The notes: generated by a model not told the origin, from the sequence alone. Shown: positions 16,708 through 24,021, counted from the stretch's first letter. The stretch: 64,000 nt of DNA from Bacillota bacterium LX-D (GCA_031628995.1 JAVLUO010000006.1:62001-126000); one strand, 5' to 3'. A program made the numbers and translations.

Positions 16708-17859
16708 TTAAAGTGCTTTATTATATGCTTCTTGGGCCGCTTGAACCCCTGTTCCCAGCTGAACATTATAATTCAATTCCTGCAGGGTTTTTTCAAGAGC
16801 TGTGAAGGTTTCATATACATTATTTTCATTTACATAGCCCATATGTCCTATACGAATAATTTTGCCTTTTAAATGTTCCTGTCCTCCTGCAATGATTACT
16901 CCATACTTTTCTTCCATTATACTTCGAATTTTATTACCATCTAAATTTTCCGGAAGTGCTACAGAAGTAATACAGCTAGAGCGGGCAGCTGGTGCTGCAA
17001 ATAGTTTTAAACCAAGAGCTTCAACTCCAGCCTGAGTAGCTTGGGCTAAACGGTTGTGTCTAGCAAAAATTGCTGCCAAACCTTCTTTTTTAATAAGTTT
17101 TAAAGCCATATTAACTCCCCGAACTAAAGAAATGGGAGGAGTAAAAGGATTTTGGGGCGGATTTTTTTCCAAAGCCTTTTTTGCTTTCAAAATATCCCAA
17201 TAAAATTTAGGACAGGTGGATTTTTCTGCTGCCTCCCAGGCTTTAGGGCTCACACTCATGAAAGCTAAGCCAGGGGGACACATTATTGCTTTTTGGGAAG
17301 CACTAATGACAACGTCAATACCCCAAAGGTCTGTTTGTAGTTCTATTGCTCCTAAAGAGCTAACTGCGTCTACAATAAAGAGCAAATCTTGACCCTTTAA
17401 AACTTGACTAATTGCTTTAATGTCATTAACAGCTCCCGTTGAGGTTTCATTATGGGTAGCAAAAACAGCTTTAAAACCTCCTTCAGCTAAATATTTTTCA
17501 ACTTCCTTAGGATCTACTCCTTGGCCCCAGGGAACATCGATTTTAACTACATTTAAACCAAAGGATTGAGCAATAGCTGCATAACGGTTGCCAAAGACAC
17601 CAATACTAATAACTAAGATTTTGTCTCCAGGAGAAAAAAAGTTAACTACAGATGCTTCTAAGCCGCCTGTACCAGAAGCAGAATAAGATATAATAGTATT
17701 ATTAGTTTGATATAGGTAACGTAAATTTTCGTTCATTTCTGTGAATAATTTGCCGTATTCCGGAGTTCGGTGGTGGATCATTACTTCACTTTGTGTAGCT
17801 AGAACCTCATGAGGGACCATAGTAGGGCCAGGAGTCATTAATAGTTTTTCTTTACTCAA
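16708..17859 (-). CDS. Class V aminotransferase (serine-pyruvate/alanine-glyoxylate type)
   Basis: 383-residue PLP enzyme starting MSKEKLLMTPGPTMVP; the catalytic lysine is in SASQKAIMCPPG, and the PLP-aspartate is in LLFIVDAVSSLG. The family interconverts serine/hydroxypyruvate, alanine/glyoxylate or phosphoserine/3-phosphohydroxypyruvate. Because it directly precedes serA behind a serine T-box, and no serC is visible here, it may act as the transaminase of the phosphorylated serine pathway. That is inference from context. GTGAACATTG precedes the start, with AAAGAGGTG as ribosome site. Confidence 0.88.
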   Translation of the reverse strand: MSKEKLLMTPGPTMVPHEVLATQSEVMIHHRTPEYGKLFTEMNENLRYLYQTNNTIISYSASGTGGLEASVVNFFSPGDKILVISIGVFGNRYAAIAQSFGLNVVKIDVPWGQGVDPKEVEKYLAEGGFKAVFATHNETSTGAVNDIKAISQVLKGQDLLFIVDAVSSLGAIELQTDLWGIDVVISASQKAIMCPPGLAFMSVSPKAWEAAEKSTCPKFYWDILKAKKALEKNPPQNPFTPPISLVRGVNMALKLIKKEGLAAIFARHNRLAQATQAGVEALGLKLFAAPAARSSCITSVALPENLDGNKIRSIMEEKYGVIIAGGQEHLKGKIIRIGHMGYVNENNVYETFTALEKTLQELNYNVQLGTGVQAAQEAYNKAL

Positions 17860-17925
17860 TGTTCACACCTCTTTGTAGATTAATATTATAGTCAGCTAAT
17901 TTCATTTTAAGTTTATAATATGTAC

Positions 17926-18160
17926 AAAAAAGCCCTCATCTTTAGCTTACGCCAAGGACGAGAGCTTTACTCACGTGGTGCCACCTTGTTTTGTCATAAA
18001 TATGACCTATTGTGATGATAACGGCATCTACCGGATTGAGTTATTTCCCCATCTACTTAAGGGTGGATTCAATAGGATAAAACACCAATTTTCACTAATC
18101 ATTGGCTCTCTCTAGTTTTATGAGCTATTTACTATTCCCTTGCATTGCATTTTTAGATTA
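17926..18160 (-). ncRNA. Serine T-box leader riboswitch
   Basis: On the minus strand the leader contains the stem I region AGAGAGCC...GTGAAAATTGG, a specifier segment GAATCC (plus-strand 18065-18070; specifier UCC = Ser), the T-box antiterminator motif AAGGTGGCACCACG (plus-strand 17974-17987), and a terminator stem made from AGCTCTCGTCCTTGGC and GCTAAAGATGAGGGCT followed by TTTTTT (17926-17967). Uncharged tRNA-Ser would stabilise antitermination, switching on the aminotransferase and serA. Confidence 0.92.
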
Positions 18161-18250
18161 TTTAATTATAAATATATGACTTAATATAGCATTACCTCAA
18201 AGCTTTGTAAAGGATTTTATTAACCATTATTAATAGGAAAAGGAGGAAAT

Positions 18251-18820
18251 ATGAACCGGGATAAGTTACTTGGAAATTCTGTGGAGCATTTTGTGCAGCT
18301 TGTTGCTTTACCTAAGGCAGCTACTCCTGGAGCAGGCAGCACGTCAGCAGTTGTAGCTGCTCTGGCAGCTTCGTTGTTAGAATTAGTGGCTCTTTTAGCG
18401 GAAAGGGCTAACAGGCAAAAATCATTAGCCAGGGAAGTTATCTTTGAAGCTCATGCTTTAAGGCTGAAATTATTGGAATTAGTGGAAGATGACAACGAAG
18501 CTTTAAAGAATTTAATTAATTCTGGATATAAAAGTATACCGGTAGAAGCCTTAAATATTCCTCAGCTAATTATTTTATATAGCCTAAAAGTTTGTCGCCT
18601 AGCCAATAAAGCTAGGTACCTGGAAACAAAAACTTCAGCTGGAGATACATTAGTAGCAGGACAGTTAGCTAAAAGCGCAGTTTTAGCCGCTATAGAAGTA
18701 CTTCGCCAGAACAGCAAAAAATTGAAAGATAAATGTGAACAAAAACAGCTCCTTCAACAGGCTACCCTTTGGGAAAAGGAGCTGGATGCAATTTTTACTA
18801 CTTATGATTTGCTCCAATAA
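18251..18820 (+). CDS. Cyclodeaminase/cyclohydrolase family protein (FchA/FTCD-like)
   Basis: 189-residue helical protein of the formiminotransferase-cyclodeaminase superfamily, recognisable by TPGAGSTSAVVAALAASL near residue 30 and the AGDTL segment near 130. Relatives act on formimino- or methenyl-tetrahydrofolate. In anaerobes FchA is methenyl-THF cyclohydrolase of one-carbon metabolism. Position opposite the serine operon fits one-carbon metabolism, but no other folate gene is adjacent. ATG follows AAAGGAGGAAAT. Confidence 0.8.
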   Translation: MNRDKLLGNSVEHFVQLVALPKAATPGAGSTSAVVAALAASLLELVALLAERANRQKSLAREVIFEAHALRLKLLELVEDDNEALKNLINSGYKSIPVEALNIPQLIILYSLKVCRLANKARYLETKTSAGDTLVAGQLAKSAVLAAIEVLRQNSKKLKDKCEQKQLLQQATLWEKELDAIFTTYDLLQ

Positions 18821-18837
18821 AAAAATTAAAATATGTA

Positions 18838-18866
18838 TTGCAACTCTTTTAAAGTGATGATATAAT
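18838..18866 (+). promoter_or_regulatory. Sigma-A promoter for the glnB-amtB leader
   Basis: TTGCAA (18838-18843), 17-base spacer, TATAAT (18861-18866). Transcription would start about 18873, just before the first hexaloop hairpin. Confidence 0.75.
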
Positions 18867-18882
18867 ATAAAAAAAGTTGATA

Positions 18883-18925
18883 AGGCAATGGAGCCTATAG
18901 GTGTTATAATCCTATAGGGTTTTTT
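18883..18925 (+). promoter_or_regulatory. ANTAR-like hairpin overlapping a terminator, copy 1
   Basis: AGGC-AATGGA-GCCT forms a short stem with a six-base loop having A at position 1 and G at position 4, the signature of ANTAR-protein RNA targets. Its 3' arm overlaps the 5' arm of a terminator stem (CCTATAGG ... CCTATAGG, then TTTTTT), so the two structures are mutually exclusive. This predicts antitermination by an ANTAR regulator. Confidence 0.6.
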
Positions 18926-18993
18926 GCTTAAGACGCTTTTAAAATTTGGCGGTAGCTGCTGTAGTTTAAATACATCGCTATAGGGAAAACGTT

Positions 18994-19041
18994 TGGACAA
19001 TGGAGTCTAAATAAGTTATGTAACTTATTTAGGCTTTTTTG
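18994..19041 (+). promoter_or_regulatory. ANTAR-like hairpin overlapping a terminator, copy 2
   Basis: TGGAC-AATGGA-GTCTA hairpin with the same hexaloop as copy 1; its 3' arm begins the terminator stem GTCTAAATAAGTT/AACTTATTTAGGC followed by TTTTTT. It lies directly upstream of the first P-II gene and in tandem with copy 1. Confidence 0.65.
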
Positions 19042-19079
19042 TTCCATTTTAGATAGAATCACAAATGGAGGTGTTAAAA

Positions 19080-19418
19080 ATGAAAAAAATTGAAGCAGTT
19101 ATACGTCCGACAAAGTTGGAAGAAGTTAAAAAAGTTTTGGATGATTTACAGGTCAGAGGTATGACAGTCTATGATGTAATGGGCAAAGGGCTACAGCAAA
19201 ATGAAAAACAATATTATCGAGGGCAAGAGCATAAAGTTGATTTATTTCATAAAGTGAAAATAGAAATTATATGTCGAGATCATTGGGTAGATAGGATTAT
19301 CGATGCAATTGTCAAGACTTGTCAAACAGGCAAAATTGGGGATGGGAAAATATTTGTTTATCCTTTGGAACAAATTGTGCGCATTAGAACCAACGAACGC
19401 GGTGAAGACGCACTTTAA
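19080..19418 (+). CDS. P-II family nitrogen regulator, first copy
   Basis: 112-residue P-II signal protein that binds ATP/ADP and 2-oxoglutarate and regulates ammonium transport. MKKIEAVIRPTKLEEVKK starts the fold, and TGKIGDGKIFVYPL is the B-loop. The T-loop reads YYRGQEHKVDLFHKVK, with His where uridylylated Tyr51 occurs in proteobacterial GlnB/GlnK, so tyrosine modification is unlikely at that position. ATG 19080 follows TGGAGGTG. It lies upstream of amtB and is a close paralogue of the copy at 20960. Confidence 0.93.
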   Translation: MKKIEAVIRPTKLEEVKKVLDDLQVRGMTVYDVMGKGLQQNEKQYYRGQEHKVDLFHKVKIEIICRDHWVDRIIDAIVKTCQTGKIGDGKIFVYPLEQIVRIRTNERGEDAL

Positions 19419-19448
19419 TTCATTAATATTAAAATAGAATAATATTGT

Positions 19449-19490
19449 GGGCAAAGGCGCTCTAACTCTGTTTTTCCGAGTAGGAGCGCC
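19449..19490 (+). promoter_or_regulatory. ANTAR-like hairpin overlapping a terminator, copy 3
   Basis: GGGC-AAAGGC-GCTC has a hexaloop with A1 and G4. Its 3' arm is shared with the terminator stem GGCGCTC...GGAGCGCC followed by TTTTTTT. It lies between the first P-II gene and amtB. Confidence 0.6.
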
Positions 19491-19527
19491 TTTTTTTATA
19501 GATAAAAAATTTGGGAGAGTGAGTAAA

Positions 19528-20865
19528 ATGACAAAGAAAAATTTACTGCGGACATTATTAACTACATTATTTTTGTTAAGCTGTCCTTTGATGGCTTTTG
19601 CAGCTGATGAATCTCAAATCAATACAGGAGATACATCATTCATAATTATTTCTGCTGCTTTAGTATTACTGATGACGCCTGGTCTGGCTTTGTTTTATGG
19701 CGGTATGGTGCGCAGAAAAAATGTGTTAAGTATCCTGATGCAATGTTTCGTAATTATGGCTGTTGTCTCGGTACAATGGGTCCTATTTGGTTATACTTTA
19801 TCCTTTGGCCCAGATATTAATCATTTGATTGGCGGCCTCAATTGGCTAGGTTTAAAAGGTGTAGGCATGGTACCTAACGCAGATTATGCAGGCACAATCC
19901 CCCAATTTGCATTCTGTGCTTTCCAGTTAATGTTTGCCATTATTACAGCAGGTTTGATTATAGGTGCTTTTGCCGAGAGAATTAGATTTTCCGCTTTTTT
20001 ACTTTTCATTATTCTGTGGACTACATTTGTTTATGATCCTTTGGCTCACTGGGTCTGGGGAGTTGGAGGCTGGTTGAGAGAATTAGGGGCATTAGACTTT
20101 GCTGGTGGAACAGTTGTACACATTAGTTCTGGTGTATCCGGTTTAGTAGCTGCTTTGGTTATTGGGAAAAGAAAATGCGGCCAAGAACCTATGCTGCCAG
20201 GTAATTTACCTTTAACTGTTTTAGGAGCGAGCTTATTATGGTTTGGTTGGTTTGGTTTTAACGCAGGCAGCGCTTTAGGAGCAAATGGCCTTGCAGCCTT
20301 AGCATTTATAGTTACTAATACTGCTGCTGCTGCTGGTGCTTTATCTTGGATTATCGTTGAATGGCTTCACCATGGTAAACCAACAACCCTTGGAGCCGTC
20401 AGCGGTGCTGTAGCTGGTTTGGTAGTTATTACACCGGCGGCTGGTTTTGTTAGTCCTTTAGCCTCAGTTGTTATGGGATTATTAGTAAGTCCCATTTGCT
20501 ATCTAGCAGTTAGTAAAATTAAAGTTAAACTTGGTTATGATGATTCCTTAGATGCTTTCGGTATCCATGGCGTTGGTGGAACCTTTGGAGCCATAGCCAC
20601 AGGTATATTTGCCTCCAAGGCAATTAATCCATTAGGTGCAGATGGCTTATTGTACGGCGGTGTAGAATTATTTCTCCATCAAATATTGGCAGTTATTGCC
20701 ACCTACTTATTTGCTGGAATTGTGACCTTTATTATTTTAAAAGTTGTAAGCTTATTTATTCCTTTGAGAGTTGAAGAAGAAGATGAGGAAGCTGGCTTGG
20801 ATATTACTCAACATGGGGAAAATGCTTATAATTATGACCAAGCGTTTGCTGAAATCGCAAAATAG
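19528..20865 (+). CDS. amtB: Ammonium transporter
   Basis: 445-residue Amt channel. An N-terminal signal-like segment ends near ALMAFAADES, followed by about 11 transmembrane helices. The twin-histidine pore residues are in GGTVVHISSGVSG and DAFGIHGVGGTFGAI, and the signature LALFYGGMVRRKN is present. It conducts NH4+/NH3 across the cytoplasmic membrane and is blocked by P-II binding. ATG 19528 follows GGGAGAGTG. The flanking P-II genes and hairpin leaders indicate nitrogen control. Confidence 0.96.
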   Translation: MTKKNLLRTLLTTLFLLSCPLMAFAADESQINTGDTSFIIISAALVLLMTPGLALFYGGMVRRKNVLSILMQCFVIMAVVSVQWVLFGYTLSFGPDINHLIGGLNWLGLKGVGMVPNADYAGTIPQFAFCAFQLMFAIITAGLIIGAFAERIRFSAFLLFIILWTTFVYDPLAHWVWGVGGWLRELGALDFAGGTVVHISSGVSGLVAALVIGKRKCGQEPMLPGNLPLTVLGASLLWFGWFGFNAGSALGANGLAALAFIVTNTAAAAGALSWIIVEWLHHGKPTTLGAVSGAVAGLVVITPAAGFVSPLASVVMGLLVSPICYLAVSKIKVKLGYDDSLDAFGIHGVGGTFGAIATGIFASKAINPLGADGLLYGGVELFLHQILAVIATYLFAGIVTFIILKVVSLFIPLRVEEEDEEAGLDITQHGENAYNYDQAFAEIAK

Positions 20866-20881
20866 TTATTGCATTTATTAA

Positions 20882-20920
20882 AGGCAATGAGGCCTAGAAG
20901 AATCGTTCTTCTGGGCCTTC
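20882..20920 (+). promoter_or_regulatory. ANTAR-like hairpin overlapping an inverted repeat, copy 4
   Basis: AGGC-AATGAG-GCCT (hexaloop A1, G4) shares its 3' arm with the stem GGCCTAGAAGAA/TTCTTCTGGGCC. The following tract TTCCAATT is a weak terminator tail. It precedes the second P-II gene. Confidence 0.55.
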
Positions 20921-20959
20921 CAATTGCTAAGGTTATTTAGGGGAAAGAGGTGTTAGGAA

Positions 20960-21292
20960 ATGAAAAAAATTGAAGCTATTATCCGTCCTACAAAAGTTGA
21001 GGAATTAAAAATAGCTCTTGATGAACTACAAGTAAGAGGAATGACTGTCTATGATGTAATGGGCAAAGGCCTGCAAATTAATGAGTACTATCGGGGTCAA
21101 GAACGCAAAGTTGATTTATTTCATAAAGTCAAAATTGAACTTATCTGCCGAGATCACTGGGTAGATAGAATAATTGACGTTATTGTCAAGACCTGTCAAA
21201 CAGATAAAATAGGAGATGGAAAGATTTTTGTCTATCCCCTTGAGGAAATCGTTAGAATTAGGACTAACGAACGTGGTGATGCTGCGCTATAG
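20960..21292 (+). CDS. P-II family nitrogen regulator, second copy
   Basis: 110 residues, very similar to the copy at 19080 but two residues shorter before the T-loop (NEYYRGQERKVDLFHKVK, Arg at the Tyr51 position). B-loop TDKIGDGKIFVYPL is intact. A P-II protein downstream of amtB normally acts as its gate. ATG follows AAAGAGGTG. Having P-II genes on both sides of amtB suggests heterotrimers or differential regulation. Confidence 0.93.
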   Translation: MKKIEAIIRPTKVEELKIALDELQVRGMTVYDVMGKGLQINEYYRGQERKVDLFHKVKIELICRDHWVDRIIDVIVKTCQTDKIGDGKIFVYPLEEIVRIRTNERGDAAL

Positions 21293-21360
21293 AGTAATAC
21301 AGTTTCGTCAACATGGAGGATTCTTTTTACCATTGGATTTATTGAATTAACATTAGGATG

Positions 21361-21408
21361 GAAATTGCCCTGGTAGTAATTGTTATAACTATTACCAGGG
21401 CAATTTCG
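21361..21408 (+). terminator. Long inverted repeat after the second P-II gene
   Basis: GAAATTGCCCTGGTAGTAAT pairs almost perfectly with ATTACCAGGGCAATTTC. It closes the nitrogen gene cluster, although the T-run is short. Confidence 0.65.
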
Positions 21409-21557
21409 TCAAAATTAGAGTAAATTAATTGAACATATAGGTAAAAGTTAAGTTATGGATGTAAATCAGAAAAAGAAAAAACTCTGCATATAAAACATTT
21501 TATGTTTTAGTAATTTTTGACTTGCGTTTTAAGCTGATTAGACAAGGAAAATGTTAC

Positions 21558-21586
21558 TTGCGCAAGGAATAACTTTATGATAAAAT
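21558..21586 (+). promoter_or_regulatory. Promoter of tRNA-Ala
   Basis: TTGCGC, 17-base spacer, TAAAAT, ending 30 bases before the tRNA. The rest of the 320-base gap after the second P-II gene shows only the terminator repeat. Confidence 0.6.
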
Positions 21587-21615
21587 ACATTTTGCAAGTA
21601 TCAAGTAAAAAAAGA

Positions 21616-21691
21616 GGGGCTATAGCGCAGTTGGGAGCGCGCTTGACTGGCAGTCAAGAGGTCAGGGGTTCGAACCCCCTTAGCTCCACCA
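21616..21691 (+). tRNA. tRNA-Ala (anticodon GGC)
   Basis: Cloverleaf is visible: acceptor GGGGCTA/TAGCTCC (one G-U), D-arm GCGC-AGTTGGGA-GCGC, anticodon stem CTTGA/TCAAG with loop CTGGCAG (anticodon GGC), T-arm GGGGTTCGAACCCC, and encoded CCA. It marks the left boundary of a region of different base composition. Confidence 0.96.
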
Positions 21692-21710
21692 AAATAAAAC
21701 ATAATAAGGA

Positions 21711-21740
21711 AAAGGGTTTCGGTAATCACCGAAACCCTTT
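21711..21740 (+). terminator. Hairpin after tRNA-Ala
   Basis: AAAGGGTTTCGGT-AATC-ACCGAAACCCTTT perfect 13-bp stem immediately after the tRNA. Confidence 0.75.
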
Positions 21741-21745
21741 GACAT

Positions 21746-21791
21746 GTGCGCCACGCATGGCGATTAACTAGGTGTGAAAGTCCACAAGGAT
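21746..21791 (+). other. Possible 5' fragment of a group II intron
   Basis: Begins GTGCGCCACGCATGGCG and continues with AACTAGGTGTGAAAGTCCA, resembling the 5' end (GUGYG) and early domain I of bacterial group II introns. No reverse transcriptase or domain V/VI is seen, so only a remnant remains. Confidence 0.4.
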
Positions 21792-21851
21792 AAAATTTAC
21801 AAAGGGCAAAATTAACTTGACACTTGTCAATACGAAATTTATAATAAAATT

Positions 21852-21918
21852 AACAGATCCCACCGAGCCTCTGTAACGCTTTTGCGGTACATGCGTAACG
21901 CGGTGGGCCTTTTGCTTT
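21852..21918 (+). ncRNA. Structured RNA, copy 1, upstream of Abi_2 remnant
   Basis: AACAGATCC-CACCG-AGCCTCT ... GCGTAA-CGCGGTGGG. The outer stem is CCCACCG/CGGTGGG and is followed by a CCTTTTG tail. Copy 2 at 22114 shares AACAGATCC, GAGCCTCT and GCGTAA but has a different compensated stem. Position directly before an Abi_2-type gene suggests the Rfam abiF-type RNA motif; that identity is from memory and unverified. Confidence 0.45.
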
Positions 21919-21930
21919 ACGGGGGGAAAA

Positions 21931-22081
21931 ATGTCAGAGATAAAGCCGTTTAAGACTTTTGAGGAACAATTAAACATATTAAAGGAACGGAAGCTTATAA
22001 TCACTGACGAAGAAAAGGCTTTAGAAGCTCTTTTCTAACTTGGGATTTCCTGATAACTGGGAAGAATTGTTAGAATCATGA
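21931..22081 (+). pseudogene. Abi_2 (AbiD/F)-family gene, internally deleted remnant
   Basis: MSEIKPFKTFEEQLNILKE continues to a TAA at 22036, matching only the first ~35 residues of Abi_2 abortive-infection proteins. In the next frame, LGFPDNWEELLES (22040-22081) matches the extreme C-terminus of the same family. About 250 residues are missing between. GGGGGGAAAA precedes the ATG. The protein cannot be functional. Confidence 0.6.
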
Positions 22082-22113
22082 ATAAAAATACAATTATTCG
22101 AATAGAATACTTA

Positions 22114-22158
22114 TAACAGATCCTGCGAGCCTCTCACTGAAGCGTAATACTGCAGGCC
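22114..22158 (+). ncRNA. Structured RNA, copy 2
   Basis: AACAGATCC-TGC-GAGCCTCT ... GCGTAATACT-GCAGG. CCTGC/GCAGG replaces the CCCACCG/CGGTGGG stem of copy 1 while the internal GAGCCTCT and GCGTAA are retained, which suggests selection on structure. It is followed by a separate GC-rich terminator. Confidence 0.4.
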
Positions 22159-22159
22159 T

Positions 22160-22184
22160 GCCCCCGGAGTGATCCGGGGTTTTT
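22160..22184 (+). terminator. Terminator after structured RNA copy 2
   Basis: CCCCCGG-AGTGAT-CCGGGG followed by TTTTT. Confidence 0.7.
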
Positions 22185-22306
22185 ATATGCTCAATATTAA
22201 TTAACTGACTTTCAGGCACGGTGCATTTAAATCGGGCTAACATTACAATGGAATATTATCCGAACCATTTTGTCTTTCCGGACAGTTTCGGAATAGTAAT
22301 AAAAAT

Positions 22307-22342
22307 AGCGGACAGGGAATAATCCCCGCCCGCTGTTTTTTT
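22307..22342 (-). terminator. Hairpin after the XRE remnant
   Basis: AGCGG-CAGGGA and TCCCCG-CCGCT form a stem with T-rich tails on both strands. Confidence 0.5.
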
Positions 22343-22346
22343 GTTT

Positions 22347-22433
22347 TTATTCTGTTTTGCTCTGATCCTCTATGTTTTCCATGATGTCCCCAGGCTGGCA
22401 ATTAAGTTCCTTGCATATCTTGCTAATTATATC
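22347..22433 (-). pseudogene. C-terminal remnant of an XRE-type regulator
   Basis: Minus-strand frame reads DIISKICKELNCQPGDIMEN and ends shortly after at TAA. This is the usual C-terminal end of small Cro/CI (HTH_26) regulators, where CQPGDI is conserved. The DNA-binding N-terminal part is absent; upstream bases do not continue the frame. Confidence 0.55.
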
Positions 22434-22534
22434 GGTCTAAGCGACTTCGTCACGTCTTAACTTGTTTCATTTTGAAAAACTTTTTATTAAAATGCCTTTT
22501 AGAAAAATTTCTAAGATAGAAAAAATATATTACC

Positions 22535-22726
22535 ACAGAAGGGATTATTCTTTATGAACTTCCTATCGGCACCCGGCTTAAAATTGGCGAAAGGTTGATG
22601 GAAGTAACCCAAATCGGTAAAAAATGCCACAACGGGGACTGGGTGATGCCAAGGGAAGGTATATTCCCCAAAGTGATCAGTCCGGGTTGGATCAAGCCGG
22701 GAGACAGCATTGAGGTCGAACAATAG
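22535..22726 (+). pseudogene. MOSC-domain protein remnant
   Basis: The frame EGIILYELPIGTRLKIGERL-MEVTQIGKKCHNG-DWVMPREGIFPKVI resembles the second half of small MOSC proteins (MoaC/MOSC family, molybdenum cofactor-linked). The N-terminal half is missing, and between KKCH and VMPREG about ten residues are lost compared with relatives. No start codon with a ribosome site is present. Confidence 0.55.
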
Positions 22727-22773
22727 GAATAAGATTTTGCACGTGTATTTACAATCATAAATGATCTGTTAAT

Positions 22774-22796
22774 GGTGGCTTGTGTGCCACCTTTTG
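22774..22796 (+). terminator. Small hairpin
   Basis: GGTGGC-TTGTGT-GCCACC followed by TTTTG. Confidence 0.5.
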
Positions 22797-22803
22797 TTTA
22801 TTT

Positions 22804-22892
22804 GGGTGCCCAGTTAAGCATGTGTCTCAAACCGGTGAAAGTCCGGTCGGGGTAAGTGACAAGGCGTCTCGTAGCCAGGATGCCTGTGTAAA
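22804..22892 (+). ncRNA. Cobalamin-riboswitch-like leader, degenerate
   Basis: Contains GGGTGCCCAGTTAAGC, then ACCGGTGAAAGTCCGGT (resembling the GGTGAAAATCC core) and GTAGCCAGGATGCCTG (resembling the GxCAGGAxACCTGC end). The CCCGCCACTGT stretch expected between them is missing, so this is probably a decayed copy. No cobalamin gene follows. Confidence 0.45.
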
Positions 22893-23268
22893 GAGAAAGC
22901 ATATAAGCCCAAAAGGTGAAATGGTTTTCTGCTTATTAACAGTTTGTACAAAACTACTCTTTATAATTTATGTCTGAAAAGGTGAACCAAAGGAGCGGAT
23001 ATTGGCAGCTTAGAATACTAGTATAACTATATAAACACTAAACTTTATGATATAATTAAATAGTTGTTAACAATCCCCCGACAATTCACAAATACAATTT
23101 GGAAAAAGAACTGCGGCAGGGAGAAATATCATAGAGTTGTTTACCCCTAAAAAAAAGGGACTATCGTTTATACCTGTTGGATGGGAATGATTCGGAGTAC
23201 GATCACGGTTGTTGATGATATTGACGATTTAGTAATTCAGTAAAATAAGTAAAAGACGAGGGACCGCT
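22893..23268. other. Gap without recognised genes
   Basis: About 370 bases with no convincing gene. A short frame near 23185 (MGMIRSTITVVDDIDDLVIQ) ends at a stop but has no recognised relative. Probably decayed sequence plus the upstream region of the ThiF/TcdA-like gene. Confidence 0.5.
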
Positions 23269-24021
23269 ATGCAGCATCAGTTTTCACGCACAGAATTGTT
23301 GATAGGTGAAGAAGGACTGGAAAGGCTTAAAAAAAGCAGGGTATATATCTTCGGACTCGGCGGAGTTGGATCTTATACGGCTGAAGCCTTAGTCCGGGCG
23401 GGCATAGGCTTTTTTAAGCTTATCGATTTTGATGAGATATGTTTAACCAACATTAACCGGCAGATTCATGCCTTGCATTCGACCGTAGGACAGTCCAAAG
23501 TTGAAGTTATGAAACAAAGAATGCTGGATATTAACCCTAAGGCAGAGATAGATATTTTTCAAACGTTCTACCGCGGGGAAGATGCAGATTTTTTCCTGGC
23601 TGATAAACCCGATTATGTAGTGGATGCTATCGATACCGTAAAAAGCAAGGTTAGCCTGGCTAAAGAGTGTCATCTCAGACAGATTCCTCTTATTTCCTGC
23701 ATGGGTGCAGGCAACCGCCTGGATGCCTTGAGTTTCAAAGTTGCCGATATTTCCCAAACAAGTGGCTGCCCGCTGGCCAAAGCTGTACGCAAACTTCTGA
23801 AAAAGGAAGGAATTACCCGGGGATTCAAAGTAGTATTTTCACCGGAGCCTGCTTTGAAACCTTTGAAGCAACAGATGAGTTGCGCCACAAATTGTATTTG
23901 TCCCAGCGGGGATGCCCACTGTTCCCAAAAACGCCAGATCCCCGGCAGTGTTTCTTTTGTTCCTTCCGTGGCAGGTTTGCTTGTGGCAGGGGAAATCGTG
24001 AAAGAAATATTAGGGTATTAA
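23269..24021 (+). CDS. tcdA: tRNA threonylcarbamoyladenosine dehydratase (TcdA/CsdL-type E1-like enzyme)
   Basis: 250 residues. The adenylate-binding Rossmann motif is FGLGGVGSYTAEALVRAG, followed by the substrate-loop NINRQIHAL, DAIDTVKSK, and CPLAKAVRK/LLKKEG segments characteristic of the TcdA branch rather than ThiF/MoeB. It cyclises t6A37 in tRNA in an ATP-dependent reaction. Length is normal. It lies alone, with an ATG after GACGAGGG, inside a region rich in broken genes, and appears intact. Confidence 0.85.
   Translation: MQHQFSRTELLIGEEGLERLKKSRVYIFGLGGVGSYTAEALVRAGIGFFKLIDFDEICLTNINRQIHALHSTVGQSKVEVMKQRMLDINPKAEIDIFQTFYRGEDADFFLADKPDYVVDAIDTVKSKVSLAKECHLRQIPLISCMGAGNRLDALSFKVADISQTSGCPLAKAVRKLLKKEGITRGFKVVFSPEPALKPLKQQMSCATNCICPSGDAHCSQKRQIPGSVSFVPSVAGLLVAGEIVKEILGY

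Noticed and set aside
22804-22892. Group II intron 5' end
   Set aside because: The GGTGAAAGTCC stretch first suggested an intron, but the added GCCAGGATGCCTG fits a cobalamin riboswitch better, and GUGYG is missing.
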